DNA from: Acidimicrobiaceae bacterium
GTDB taxonomy: Bacteria > Actinomycetota > Acidimicrobiia > Acidimicrobiales > RAAP-2
Assembly (NCBI GenBank): GCA_003133125.1
Contig: PKZO01000024.1
Location: forward strand, 49,116-95,496
Length of the DNA: 46,381 nucleotides
Direction of reading: 5' to 3'
The notes beneath the pieces were generated by a model. It saw only the letters and a program-made list of their open reading frames with translations. It did not search any database and was not told the origin of the DNA. Below are positions 1 to 8,523 of the stretch, piece by piece (position 1 is the first letter of the stretch; every line of letters begins with the position of its first letter). The position numbers and the translations under genes were made by a program.

Positions 1-174
1 CCCCCCCCCCTTTTTTTTTGGAAGACAAAATGTCAGGAGAATTCGACTTCAGGAGCCACAGCGCAGTCCGTGGCGAGTCAGCCCAGAATGACTTCACCAA
101 CTGATGTTTTCGACCCGACCAATGAAATCTGTCAGTGAAGCGGCGCCGCGCTAACGCATTCGTAGACTGCACGC
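1..174. other. Leading non-coding stretch with homopolymer runs
   Basis: The window opens with ten C followed by nine T, then ordinary mixed sequence up to the first gene. The homopolymer pair at the exact edge looks like a contig-end or assembly artefact rather than a biological element. The remaining ~150 bp contain no gene I can support. A promoter-like hexamer sits at its right edge just before the first CDS. Confidence 0.5.
163..168 (+). promoter_or_regulatory. Putative leaderless -10 hexamer TAGACT
   Basis: TAGACT lies exactly 6 nt before the ATG at 175, which would place transcription start on or next to the A of ATG. No Shine-Dalgarno sequence precedes that ATG. No convincing -35 is visible. 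The same arrangement recurs before many other genes in the window, which is the main support for it. Confidence 0.5.
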
Positions 175-2061
175 ATGAGCGACGCGCCGGTTTCACCAGA
201 AACGGCGAACGAAGAACCTACAAAAGTCAGTCGTCGCTGGTGGAACCTTTGGCTTTGCGTGGGCGCCTACCTGCTGCTCGCGGTAGCGCTCTTCTGGCCT
301 GCGGCACCCTGGAGTTCGAGCACTCTGCCCGCGGGATTCAACGGACGAGGGTTCGGCGATCCCCAACAGATGACGTGGTTCCTCGAATGGGTACCCTACG
401 CGCTTCGCCACGGCCTGGACATCTTCCAGTCGAATTTCCTGGACTATCCTCGAACCACGGACTTGGCGGATACGACCTCGGTGCCGCTGCTCGGGTTTCT
501 CGTGGCACCCGTGACCCTCAGCCTGGGGCCGGTAGCGGCGTTCAACATCTTGCTGCGCCTGGCTTTCGCCAGCTCGGCGACGTCGATGTTTTTTGTGCTG
601 CGCAGTTGGTGTCGTACCCCTGCCGCCTTTGTGGGGGGCCTGCTCTTCGGTTTCGGGCCCTACATGATCGACCAGGGCCAGAACCATCTGAACCTGGTCT
701 TCCTCCCGCTCCTTCCCCTGATGGTTTGGTGTGTCTACGAACTGCTCTTCACAAGGAAACGCAGTCCCGTACGTGTGGGACTCTTGCTTGGCGTCCTCGC
801 CGGTGCTCAGATCCTCATCGACGCCGAATTCCTCGCCATGTTGGCTATCGTCTGCGCTCTTGGCTGTATTGGTCTGGCGCTGTTCAGACCCCGACACTTG
901 AACGAGAATTTCCGCTTCTTGATTGTGGCCGCCGGTCCGGCGATCCTGGTTTTCGCCGCCATCGCGGGATTCTTCGTATGGTCTCTCGTCTACGCGCCCG
1001 GTCACCTCGTGGGCCCGGTCTATCCCGTGAAGTCACTCCAGAGCTATCGGGCGGACCTGCTCGAGCCCATCGTGCCCACCGTGTCCCAATTCATTGCGCC
1101 CCTCTCACTCGCGGTCGCGGCGTTTCGCTTTGTGGGCCAGAACATCACGGAAGATTCCGGGTACTTGAGTCTGCCCTTCGTGATCCTCTTCTTCTGGTTC
1201 TCGTACCGGTGGCGAAAGAACCGCGTTGTCGTCTTCTCCGCCTGGCTCGCGGTCGCGGCGTTCATCCTCGCACTCGGTTCGCGACTCACGATTGACGGCC
1301 ACGTCACCTCGCTACCCCTGCCCGAAGCGCTCCTTCCTCGGATTTCTCTACTCCAGAATCTGGTGCCGGCGAGATTCGCGGTCCTGGTGGCGCTCTTCGC
1401 GGTGATCGTGGTCGCCGTTGGACTGGACCGCTTCTTGGGCAGCCTCGCCGCACACCACGTCTCGGACCTAAAAACGCGACTGGCCGACCTGGGCGTGATC
1501 ACCTTGGTGGTAGCGGCGCTGGCGCTGATGTTCCCCCTCGTTCCCCTCTCGACCCAGGCCCTGCCCTGGTCGAGTGCGACCGTTACAGCCCTAAACGTGA
1601 TTCCCCCGGGTTCAGTCGTGCTCGCCTACCCGTTCCCCACGAGTCCATGGACCGAGGCAATGACCTGGCAAGCCGAGGAGGAGATGCGTTTTCGCCTGAT
1701 CGGCGGCTATATCACCACCCAGTCGACGCCGGTCAATGGCGAGTCCTACCCTTCGCTCCTGAGCCCCAAGGTCGTCGAAGAGACGATGATCAAGGGGCAG
1801 TTCGGCACCAACGTGATCTCGGGTGAACAGCGCCGATACCCCAAGCCCAATCCCAAGGCGGACGTCCAGCGAGCTCTGTGCACCTTTCTTCACCGATACA
1901 AAGTCGGAGCCGTGGTGTTCTGGAAGGGTGGCGCGTACCGCGGCGTCGACCCCTCCCTGGTGCACCGACTCTTCTCCTCGGCCCTCGGAGAGCCCACGCG
2001 CGTGGGCGACCACGACAAAATGCTGGTGTGGCTCACCAATTCGGTGCAGTGCATTCCTTGA
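175..2061 (+). CDS. Polytopic GT-C-like membrane protein of unknown substrate
   Basis: This 628-aa protein has a short cytoplasmic N-terminus (residues 1-25) and then about ten to twelve hydrophobic segments, beginning at WLCVGAYLLLAVALFWP. A ~150-residue soluble C-terminal part follows from about residue 475. The first loop contains GDPQQMTWFLEW, an acidic-residue motif typical of GT-C fold lipid-linked-sugar glycosyltransferases and related integral membrane proteins. I cannot assign a donor or acceptor. The ATG at 175 is chosen because a -10-like TAGACT sits 6 nt upstream and the hydrophobic region starts soon after. The gene is convergent with the pilus operon, so a role in glycosylating surface proteins is conceivable but is only inference. 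Confidence 0.6.
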   Translation: MSDAPVSPETANEEPTKVSRRWWNLWLCVGAYLLLAVALFWPAAPWSSSTLPAGFNGRGFGDPQQMTWFLEWVPYALRHGLDIFQSNFLDYPRTTDLADTTSVPLLGFLVAPVTLSLGPVAAFNILLRLAFASSATSMFFVLRSWCRTPAAFVGGLLFGFGPYMIDQGQNHLNLVFLPLLPLMVWCVYELLFTRKRSPVRVGLLLGVLAGAQILIDAEFLAMLAIVCALGCIGLALFRPRHLNENFRFLIVAAGPAILVFAAIAGFFVWSLVYAPGHLVGPVYPVKSLQSYRADLLEPIVPTVSQFIAPLSLAVAAFRFVGQNITEDSGYLSLPFVILFFWFSYRWRKNRVVVFSAWLAVAAFILALGSRLTIDGHVTSLPLPEALLPRISLLQNLVPARFAVLVALFAVIVVAVGLDRFLGSLAAHHVSDLKTRLADLGVITLVVAALALMFPLVPLSTQALPWSSATVTALNVIPPGSVVLAYPFPTSPWTEAMTWQAEEEMRFRLIGGYITTQSTPVNGESYPSLLSPKVVEETMIKGQFGTNVISGEQRRYPKPNPKADVQRALCTFLHRYKVGAVVFWKGGAYRGVDPSLVHRLFSSALGEPTRVGDHDKMLVWLTNSVQCIP

Positions 2062-2139
2062 CCAGCTCGCTAACGAGCCTCAAGCATTCGGCGAAGTCGA
2101 CCTGCCCCCGCGTGAAGTGGTAAAAATCCAAGGAAATTT

Positions 2140-2820
2140 TCAACTATTAGTTGAATTCACCGACGTCCAACTGACTTCGGTGGCACCTTCGCCACATGAC
2201 ACGTTCGCAATATTGCACTGGTACGGCAGGTTCCCGATCCCGCCGACGTAATCGTCAAAGGAGACAACGGCCGTCACCAGCGGCGCTTGTGCGCACTGGG
2301 CTCCGGTCAACACGGTGCTGAGACACGTGTAGAACGTCACCACCCGGGTTCCGCTCACGCCAGCGCTGGCCTTGAGGTTCTCCACCGTCGTGCACCACAC
2401 GGTCATCGAAACCGCTCCAATTGAGACCGACGATATATGGACCAGGGGGCTCGAGGGAGTCCAGCATTCACCAGGCGTCGTATTGTAAGTGCTCCCGTTG
2501 TGATCAGTGCCGGTAACCGTCACAGTCCCACTAGCTGGCGTCAGCACCGGCGACGGATAATAGGGATCGGGGGTGGAGCGAATCGCCTGGATGGCTACTT
2601 CGGTGGCGGCGTTGGCGGCGTAGACCTGCTGGGAGGCCGTCGAGAAATTGGTCGTGTTTTTCAGGTCGTTCGTGGCCCAATAAGCGAGGGCCCCCACGAT
2701 GACACTGACCGCGACGATGTAGGCCAGGGCGAGCAGAAGCACAGCCCCTTTTTCACGGTCCTCAATGCCCCGATGTGGTGCAAAAGTTGCGAATTCTGCC
2801 CTTTCGGGAGCCTCGCTCAA
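2140..2820 (-). CDS. PilX-like prepilin (minor pilin)
   Basis: This 226-aa protein has a basic, charged leader ending in DREKG at residues 21-25, followed by a hydrophobic helix (AVLLLALAYIVAVSVIVGAL). That is the layout of a type IV prepilin cut by prepilin peptidase after Gly25. The usual Glu at position +5 is absent (it is Leu), as is common in PilX/GspK-like minor pilins. The rest is a Thr/Ser-rich extracellular domain with several Cys. The TTG start overlaps the stop of the giant adhesin gene by 4 bp (TTGA), which indicates translational coupling. It is the last gene of the pilus operon and is convergent with the membrane protein gene. Confidence 0.65.
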   Translation of the reverse strand: MSEAPERAEFATFAPHRGIEDREKGAVLLLALAYIVAVSVIVGALAYWATNDLKNTTNFSTASQQVYAANAATEVAIQAIRSTPDPYYPSPVLTPASGTVTVTGTDHNGSTYNTTPGECWTPSSPLVHISSVSIGAVSMTVWCTTVENLKASAGVSGTRVVTFYTCLSTVLTGAQCAQAPLVTAVVSFDDYVGGIGNLPYQCNIANVSCGEGATEVSWTSVNSTNS

Positions 2821-5800
2821 GGCTGAACCTCAATACCTATGGTGCCCCACGGGTCCGAATAAGAGATGGTCGTGGTCACCGATGAAGAGGCGGCCGTAGT
2901 ACCACCCAGGTAATAGGCGTACGAAACGAGCCCGGGGTTGGGGTTCGTGAAGGTCTCAATCGGAGTAAGCGCGGTATAGCCAGTAGGCGTGGTGTACGTA
3001 GGCGTGCCGCCGTTGGGGAAGTTCGCGGTGCCAAAGAGAACCTCGGAGCTATCAGATCCCGGCGTCGCACCCAGTTTGAACACGGGGCCCGTCGAGTTAC
3101 CGGAGTTGTACGCGCTATTGGTAAGTACCACGCTGGCGTCCCCGGTCACCGAGACAATCTGGATCGTGCCCCTGGTAAACGTGCCAGTGCCCGTGAAATT
3201 GGCGGTGATAACACCCGCGGTACCCGTGGCGACCGCCGAATAGGCACAATCAAGGAAACTACCGCTCGACGTATTCCAGGCGGACGTGGTCCCAATCGCG
3301 GTGAAAGTGCCCAAAGACGCACCACTTGGAGCCGCGCAGGTACGAGTGGTGGCACTCGCCTGGTAGCTCACGAATACCAGCACCGGCGTCCCGCTCGTCG
3401 CGGAAAAGCTTGCTGTCGCCAGGCTCCCCGTGCCCGTATTGCCGGCGATCTGCGTGAACCCGAGCGTGACGACCGTAATCACCTGTTGGACCTGGGTTGC
3501 GCCGTTGTAGTCAACATTTCCAGCCTGGTTGGCGTCGATACGGCAAGTCCCGGCCGCGGTGAAGGTCACGACGCTACCCGCGAGGGAGCAGCCGGTGCTG
3601 GACCCGTCCAGCGTGAAGGCGACGGTGAGGCCCGAGCTGGAGGTGGCGGTGATCGTATAGGTGGGCCCGCCCGAGCGCGCCCTGGTTGGCGCACTTGACG
3701 TGATGGTGATGGTCTGAGCGATCTTGTTGATCGTGATATTGACCGGCGAGCCCGACGTGGCGGCGTAGTTGCCCCCGGCGGTCGCCGTCGCGGTGATGGT
3801 ACAGGTGCCCTTGGTCAGCATGGTCACGTTGGTGCCCGAAACCGTGCACACAGTGCCCGTGGAGCTCGCGAAGGTCACCGTCGTGCCCGCCGAGTCCGAG
3901 GCGGTGCCCAATGGGAAGGTCCCCGCCCCACCCACGACCCAGGTTTGGGTCCCCGGCGGGGTCCAAGTGATGGTCTGGCTGGCTCCGTTGATCGTGATAT
4001 TGACCGGCGAGCCCGACGTGGCGGCGTAGTTGCCCCCGGCGGTCGCCGTCGCGGTGATAGTACAGGTGCCCGCGGTCAGCATGGTCACGTTGGTGCCCGA
4101 AACCGTGCACACAGTGCCCGTGGAGCTCGCGAAGGTCACCGTCGTGCCCGCCGTGTCCGAGGCCGTGCCCAATGGGAAGGTCCCCGCCCCACCCACGACC
4201 CAGGTTTGGGTCCCCGGCGGGGTCCAGGTGATGGTCTGGACTCCTGGATTTATGGTGATATTGACCGGACTTCCAGTGGTGAGCAGGTAACTACCCCCGG
4301 CGGGTGCCGTCGCGGTGATGGTACAGGTTCCCGGTAGCAACATCGTGACGGTTGTGCCAGAAACCGTGCACACAGTGCCCGTGGAGCTTGCGAACGTCAC
4401 GGTCGTTCCAGCCGAGTCCGAGGCGGTGAGCGTGAACGTCCCCGTCCCGCCCGTGGTCCAGGTCTCAGACGCCGGCGGGTTCCAGTTGATGGTCTGGGAC
4501 GCCGCGTTGATCGTTATATTTTCCGCGAATCCAGTCGTTGCAAGGTAATTCCCGCCCGCGGGCTCGCTCGGTGTGATCGTGCAGGTCCCCGCCGCCACCA
4601 TCGTCACGGTGGTGCCAGAAACCGTGCAAACACCGGTCGTCGAACTCGAGAAGGTCGGCTGAGTACCCGCCGAATCCGTCACCAAGGCCAAGGAGAAGGT
4701 GCCAGTCCCTCCCGGTACCCAGTTTTCACTCGCCAAATTGCTCCAGGTGAACGTCTGATTCGTCGGATTTATGGTGATATTGACCGGGGTACCTGGCGTA
4801 CTCGCGTAAGTACCCCCCGCGCTCGCCGTGGGCGTGATGGTGCAAGTTCCGATCGCAACTGTGGTGACCAGGTTGCCGTTGACCGTGCACACGGTGGGCG
4901 TGGAACTGGCGAAAGTGACGGTCGTGCTGCCCGTGTCAGTGGCGCTACCCAGCGAGAACACGCCCTCCACGTAGCCGGTGTTCGAATTGCCCGATTGATC
5001 AGTGAAAACGGTCGTGCCAGTGGCGTCAGTGAGCGGCCAGTACGAGACGGGAGAATAAGTCTGTATCTGGGTCGATTCCGCTGCGGTCGTGGCGGCCCCG
5101 TACAGGGCCGTCACGTTGGCCTGGCTCAGCTGTGTGGTGTACAGCGCCGCCTGGGCCAATGAACCCTGGAAGTAGTCCGAAACGTTAGCGTCGGGCCAGC
5201 CAAGCATTTGGGCGTAGCCAAGGTGCCAGTACATGGGGTAGTTCTGGCCCGCAGTGGCATTCACGTTCGAGGCGACAAGGGCGCCGTCGACGTAGAGGAA
5301 CTCACCCGCCAGACCATACGTCGCCACAATTTGATGCCAAGTGCCGTCGTCGTAGACACCCGGAGAAGACACCTCGTCCAGGGCACCACTGTTGTCGTTG
5401 ATCGCCCAGACGAGGTGACCTGCTTGGTCAATCCACAGATTTCGGTCCCAGTGGGTCACCGTGACGCTGGACTGCTCAGTGGTGCCACCCGCAATCGCTC
5501 CGGGAGTGGAGGTCTTGAACCAGAGGGAAGTTGAGAACGCCGTTGGGTTGTTGAAAGGATTCTTAGTGTATATAGAAGAGCCACCGGTACCAGCGAAACT
5601 CGCCGACGTACCGCCGAGCGGTCCAGAGCCACCCAGTGTCACCCCACTCGAACCCGAACCCCAAGTCTGAGTCCCCGGTGCGCTCCAGGTGATGGCCTGA
5701 TTCTTGCCCACGACTGTGAAAGAGGCGCTGTTCGAGGAGATGCCTTCGGCGGAGGCGGTTACGTTCACTGGGCCGAGCGTGTTTCCCGTCAGTGTCTCGC

Positions 5801-8411
5801 TCGCCTGGCCGGCGTTCTGAGTGAAACCACTCTGGCTGACTGAACCCGTACCCGTGAAATTGAACGTGACGGGGGACTGATCGCCGGTCGCCACGTTGGT
5901 GTAGGCGTCCTCCAGGGTCGCTCCAGCCGTGCAGGTACCCTGCCACTGGATCGATTGCTGGCACGAGGCGATATTGAGGATAATTTGACTCGTCGGTCCC
6001 GGGCCCGCCAAATCAAAACTGTTGGTGTTCGCGGGATTCAGTGAACCCGAAGACGCAGTGAGATAAAAAGAGGTATTAACCAAGCCTCCCAAGGCACAGC
6101 CCTGAACCGTAACGACACCGCCGGTTGCGGCGAGGCTACTGCAGCCAGACAAGGTGCCCCCGGAGGACGAGATTGAGATTACCGCGGCAGAGGTGTTGAC
6201 GAGGTTTCCCCACGCGTCTTCCACGTCGAAGATGGGCTGCGTAGTCAAAACCGCACCCGCGACGCCGGCGACGACGGGCGTGGCGGAACTGAAGACCAAC
6301 TGAGTGGCAGCACCGGGCAGCGTCGGAGAAAAACCGCTGCTGTTAACAGGCCCCAAAGTCACCCCTCCGACAGTGATCGAAGCGGTGAGATCGTACGTGG
6401 TCGTCTCAGAACCCCCGAACACGCAGTTTTCGACGTCCACGACGCCCGCGAGAGGTGTGAGATTCGTACAGAGCGTCAAAGACGCATTGGATGGCGTTTT
6501 CGGCGTAAAGCTCAAGTTGAGCGTCGAAGCAGTCGCCGCAGTGACGGGGCTATTTTGCCAGTCCGAAATCGAAACGACGGGCATTGTCGAAAACGACGTA
6601 CCCGAGGCGGCGAGTACAGGTTGCGTCGTAAATGTCAAGGAGGACGCCACATAGGTGATATTGAAAGGATTACTTACTTTCACTGGGGTCACGCCTACGT
6701 TCGAAACCGTAGCCTGAGCCGAGAATGTGACGTTGTTCATGTACGCACTGCCACAAAAACCGGTGATGATGTAATAGCCACTATTAAATGTTTCCGCACC
6801 AGAACAACCAAGCGTCTCGCCCGCGCTGATTCCACCGGTGATTCCGTCCGGCTGAGTGGAGGAACTGTTGTTGTAGCCGTTACCTACGACGTTGCCAAAG
6901 GCATCCCTGAGCGCAACGACGGCCTGGGCATTCGTGGTCGTGACGAATGGGATGGTCACCGACTGGGTCGCGAAGGGCGTGTTCGCAGCGGGAACAGCCT
7001 GAGTGCCGGCCGCCACACCTATGGGCTGGGTATAGAAGGAGACTTGGGTTACGAAGCCGTAGTCCGAAACGCCAAAGGCGCCGCTCACCCCGGTAGTGAT
7101 GCCGGTAGCCGACGCGATCAAAACGTACTGGGTTGCCTGATACTTGCCTTGGGAGACAAGTTGGTAACCACCGGAAAAATTGCATCCGGATAGCGTCACG
7201 GAATTCCCGTTCGCGGGAATCGTGGCGGTAGTGCAGCCGGTGCTGGTTGCCAACTGGCCACCGGACGCGGTGACGGTAACCGTCACTGCGTTGGTACCAA
7301 CTGAAATTGGCGTCCCACTGGAGTTCTCGTCCGTAATGGTCGGTTCCGTCGTGAGCGGGGTACCCGATTGACCTCCGACCGGCGATACCGTGAAGACGAG
7401 GAAACTCCCTCCGCCAGTGACAATGATTTGCACGACGCCGCCCTGGGCGTTGTTACAGAACGCGGTTGAACCATCAAGACTGATTGAACCGGTGGGGACA
7501 CCACCGTTGAAAGTTGGGTCAGTAGGGCTCGCGTTAATGCTGTTGTCAGTCGCACAGATGTCGTAGGTACCAGCGCTGCTAATGGTGCAGTTTGTGAAAG
7601 TCACGTAGCCTTGGCTCTCCAAGCCCGAGCAGCCCGAGACAGCGCCCGAGCCACTGACCGGATAAAGCAGGATTTGGACTGGCGATAGGTCGGTCAACAC
7701 CGTGTTGCCGTTGCTGTCCGCAACTTCGATCACCGGCTGGAAGTTCAACACAGTCCCCGAGGTCCCGGCGGAGTTCGGTGGGGCGTATAAGGTCCCAGGC
7801 GAATTTGCTATGACGAGTTGGGCGGCAGTACCCGCAGCGCTGTCACCCGTACTCCCGAAGGTATTGTCCACCACGAAACTCAAAACGTCAGTAGTACCTG
7901 TGACCTGAATTGTGATCATCTGTGGAACGCTGTCCTGGCACAAATTGTTGGGATTGAAGGTATTGATGTTCGATGGGTTGTTGACCGTATTCTTCGCAGT
8001 ACCCCAGAACTGAACCGCGGTATTAGTCCCGTAACCATAACTAATAGGGATTGTCTTTGAGCCCTCGGTGACGGTGAACGCGGGTGAACCCGAGTTATAC
8101 GGATAGTTCGCCAGATTCTCTGGGCACGCGGTCAAGAAATAGGAAGAGTTCGTTTGCATCTGGGCGGTGATCTCTTGAGCGGCGGTTTCAAGAGCGAGGT
8201 CATTGTTCGTGAGGTTGCGGTGCTCGGCGGAGGCTGAGATGACGGTCCCTAGAGCAACCAACAGAGCGACCGATGCGGTGCCAAGGACCGTGAGTGAAAC
8301 CAAAACCTCAATGAGGGTGTCTCCGTTCTCCGAGCGACGGCGGATTACCGGCACGAGACGAGGAGCTTTGGCTTTCTTCTGGAAGCGTTGTAGCAGATTC
8401 ACCGAATCCAC
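2817..8411 (-). CDS. Giant prepilin-anchored adhesin with LamG domain and Ig-like repeats
   Basis: This 1864-aa protein starts with a basic leader ending RRRSENG (Gly30), then DTLIEVLVSLTVLG and a hydrophobic helix. That is a class III type IV prepilin signal with Glu at +5. Residues ~70-900 are a series of ~100-aa beta-rich modules, several with paired Cys (GCSSL...VQGC style). Residues ~921-1151 resemble a concanavalin/LamG domain (SLWFKT, DGTWHQIVATY, LYVDGALVAS). Residues 1219-1565 are four 86-87-aa tandem repeats, each with two Cys (TVCTVSG, GTCTIT). A ~200-aa C-terminal beta-rich domain without recognisable family follows. Ordinary minor pilins are 150-250 aa, so this one is far larger and is probably a pilus-displayed adhesin. 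The GTG at 8411 is the longest start; a GTG three codons later has a better-spaced AAGGG. The coding frame is open throughout. Confidence 0.75.
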   Translation of the reverse strand: MDSVNLLQRFQKKAKAPRLVPVIRRRSENGDTLIEVLVSLTVLGTASVALLVALGTVISASAEHRNLTNNDLALETAAQEITAQMQTNSSYFLTACPENLANYPYNSGSPAFTVTEGSKTIPISYGYGTNTAVQFWGTAKNTVNNPSNINTFNPNNLCQDSVPQMITIQVTGTTDVLSFVVDNTFGSTGDSAAGTAAQLVIANSPGTLYAPPNSAGTSGTVLNFQPVIEVADSNGNTVLTDLSPVQILLYPVSGSGAVSGCSGLESQGYVTFTNCTISSAGTYDICATDNSINASPTDPTFNGGVPTGSISLDGSTAFCNNAQGGVVQIIVTGGGSFLVFTVSPVGGQSGTPLTTEPTITDENSSGTPISVGTNAVTVTVTASGGQLATSTGCTTATIPANGNSVTLSGCNFSGGYQLVSQGKYQATQYVLIASATGITTGVSGAFGVSDYGFVTQVSFYTQPIGVAAGTQAVPAANTPFATQSVTIPFVTTTNAQAVVALRDAFGNVVGNGYNNSSSTQPDGITGGISAGETLGCSGAETFNSGYYIITGFCGSAYMNNVTFSAQATVSNVGVTPVKVSNPFNITYVASSLTFTTQPVLAASGTSFSTMPVVSISDWQNSPVTAATASTLNLSFTPKTPSNASLTLCTNLTPLAGVVDVENCVFGGSETTTYDLTASITVGGVTLGPVNSSGFSPTLPGAATQLVFSSATPVVAGVAGAVLTTQPIFDVEDAWGNLVNTSAAVISISSSGGTLSGCSSLAATGGVVTVQGCALGGLVNTSFYLTASSGSLNPANTNSFDLAGPGPTSQIILNIASCQQSIQWQGTCTAGATLEDAYTNVATGDQSPVTFNFTGTGSVSQSGFTQNAGQASETLTGNTLGPVNVTASAEGISSNSASFTVVGKNQAITWSAPGTQTWGSGSSGVTLGGSGPLGGTSASFAGTGGSSIYTKNPFNNPTAFSTSLWFKTSTPGAIAGGTTEQSSVTVTHWDRNLWIDQAGHLVWAINDNSGALDEVSSPGVYDDGTWHQIVATYGLAGEFLYVDGALVASNVNATAGQNYPMYWHLGYAQMLGWPDANVSDYFQGSLAQAALYTTQLSQANVTALYGAATTAAESTQIQTYSPVSYWPLTDATGTTVFTDQSGNSNTGYVEGVFSLGSATDTGSTTVTFASSTPTVCTVNGNLVTTVAIGTCTITPTASAGGTYASTPGTPVNITINPTNQTFTWSNLASENWVPGGTGTFSLALVTDSAGTQPTFSSSTTGVCTVSGTTVTMVAAGTCTITPSEPAGGNYLATTGFAENITINAASQTINWNPPASETWTTGGTGTFTLTASDSAGTTVTFASSTGTVCTVSGTTVTMLLPGTCTITATAPAGGSYLLTTGSPVNITINPGVQTITWTPPGTQTWVVGGAGTFPLGTASDTAGTTVTFASSTGTVCTVSGTNVTMLTAGTCTITATATAGGNYAATSGSPVNITINGASQTITWTPPGTQTWVVGGAGTFPLGTASDSAGTTVTFASSTGTVCTVSGTNVTMLTKGTCTITATATAGGNYAATSGSPVNITINKIAQTITITSSAPTRARSGGPTYTITATSSSGLTVAFTLDGSSTGCSLAGSVVTFTAAGTCRIDANQAGNVDYNGATQVQQVITVVTLGFTQIAGNTGTGSLATASFSATSGTPVLVFVSYQASATTRTCAAPSGASLGTFTAIGTTSAWNTSSGSFLDCAYSAVATGTAGVITANFTGTGTFTRGTIQIVSVTGDASVVLTNSAYNSGNSTGPVFKLGATPGSDSSEVLFGTANFPNGGTPTYTTPTGYTALTPIETFTNPNPGLVSYAYYLGGTTAASSSVTTTISYSDPWGTIGIEVQP
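3717..4757 (-). repeat. Four tandem coding repeats, period 258-261 bp
   Basis: The motif encoding QTITW recurs at intervals of 261, 258 and 261 bp, giving four complete units of 86-87 aa that end in NITIN. The two units nearest the 3' end of the gene (3717-3977 and 3978-4238) differ at only a handful of nucleotides, which points to recent duplication or gene conversion. Each unit carries two conserved Cys (VCTVSG and GTCTIT) that could form an intra-domain disulfide. A fifth, split copy flanks the LamG-like insert (see findings). Confidence 0.9.
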
Positions 8412-8523
8412 CCTTGAACGACTCCACCGAACAGAGATGAGAACAGAGAAGATTCCGTGGGACGTCGAGCGTCCTTCACCGCGCCAACTTCAGCGACCAA
8501 TGGTTGAAGAGTCCTTTGCATGG

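Noticed and set aside
193-1005. Minus-strand ORF of 270 aa inside the first membrane protein gene
   Set aside because: It is highly charged, has no recognisable domain, and is the antisense shadow of a convincing membrane protein on the plus strand.
2065-2078. GCTCG-CTAA-CGAGC hairpin after the membrane protein gene as terminator
   Set aside because: The stem is only 5 bp and there is no T-tract, so it is too weak to call.
3717-4757. Regularly spaced DNA repeats that could suggest a CRISPR or satellite array
   Set aside because: The period is ~260 bp, the repeats are contiguous without spacers, and they stay in frame within a long ORF. They are protein-domain repeats.
2989-8060. Many plus-strand ORFs of 60-210 aa opposite the adhesin gene
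   Set aside because: They are low-complexity shadows of the repetitive minus-strand gene with no start signals or recognisable domains.
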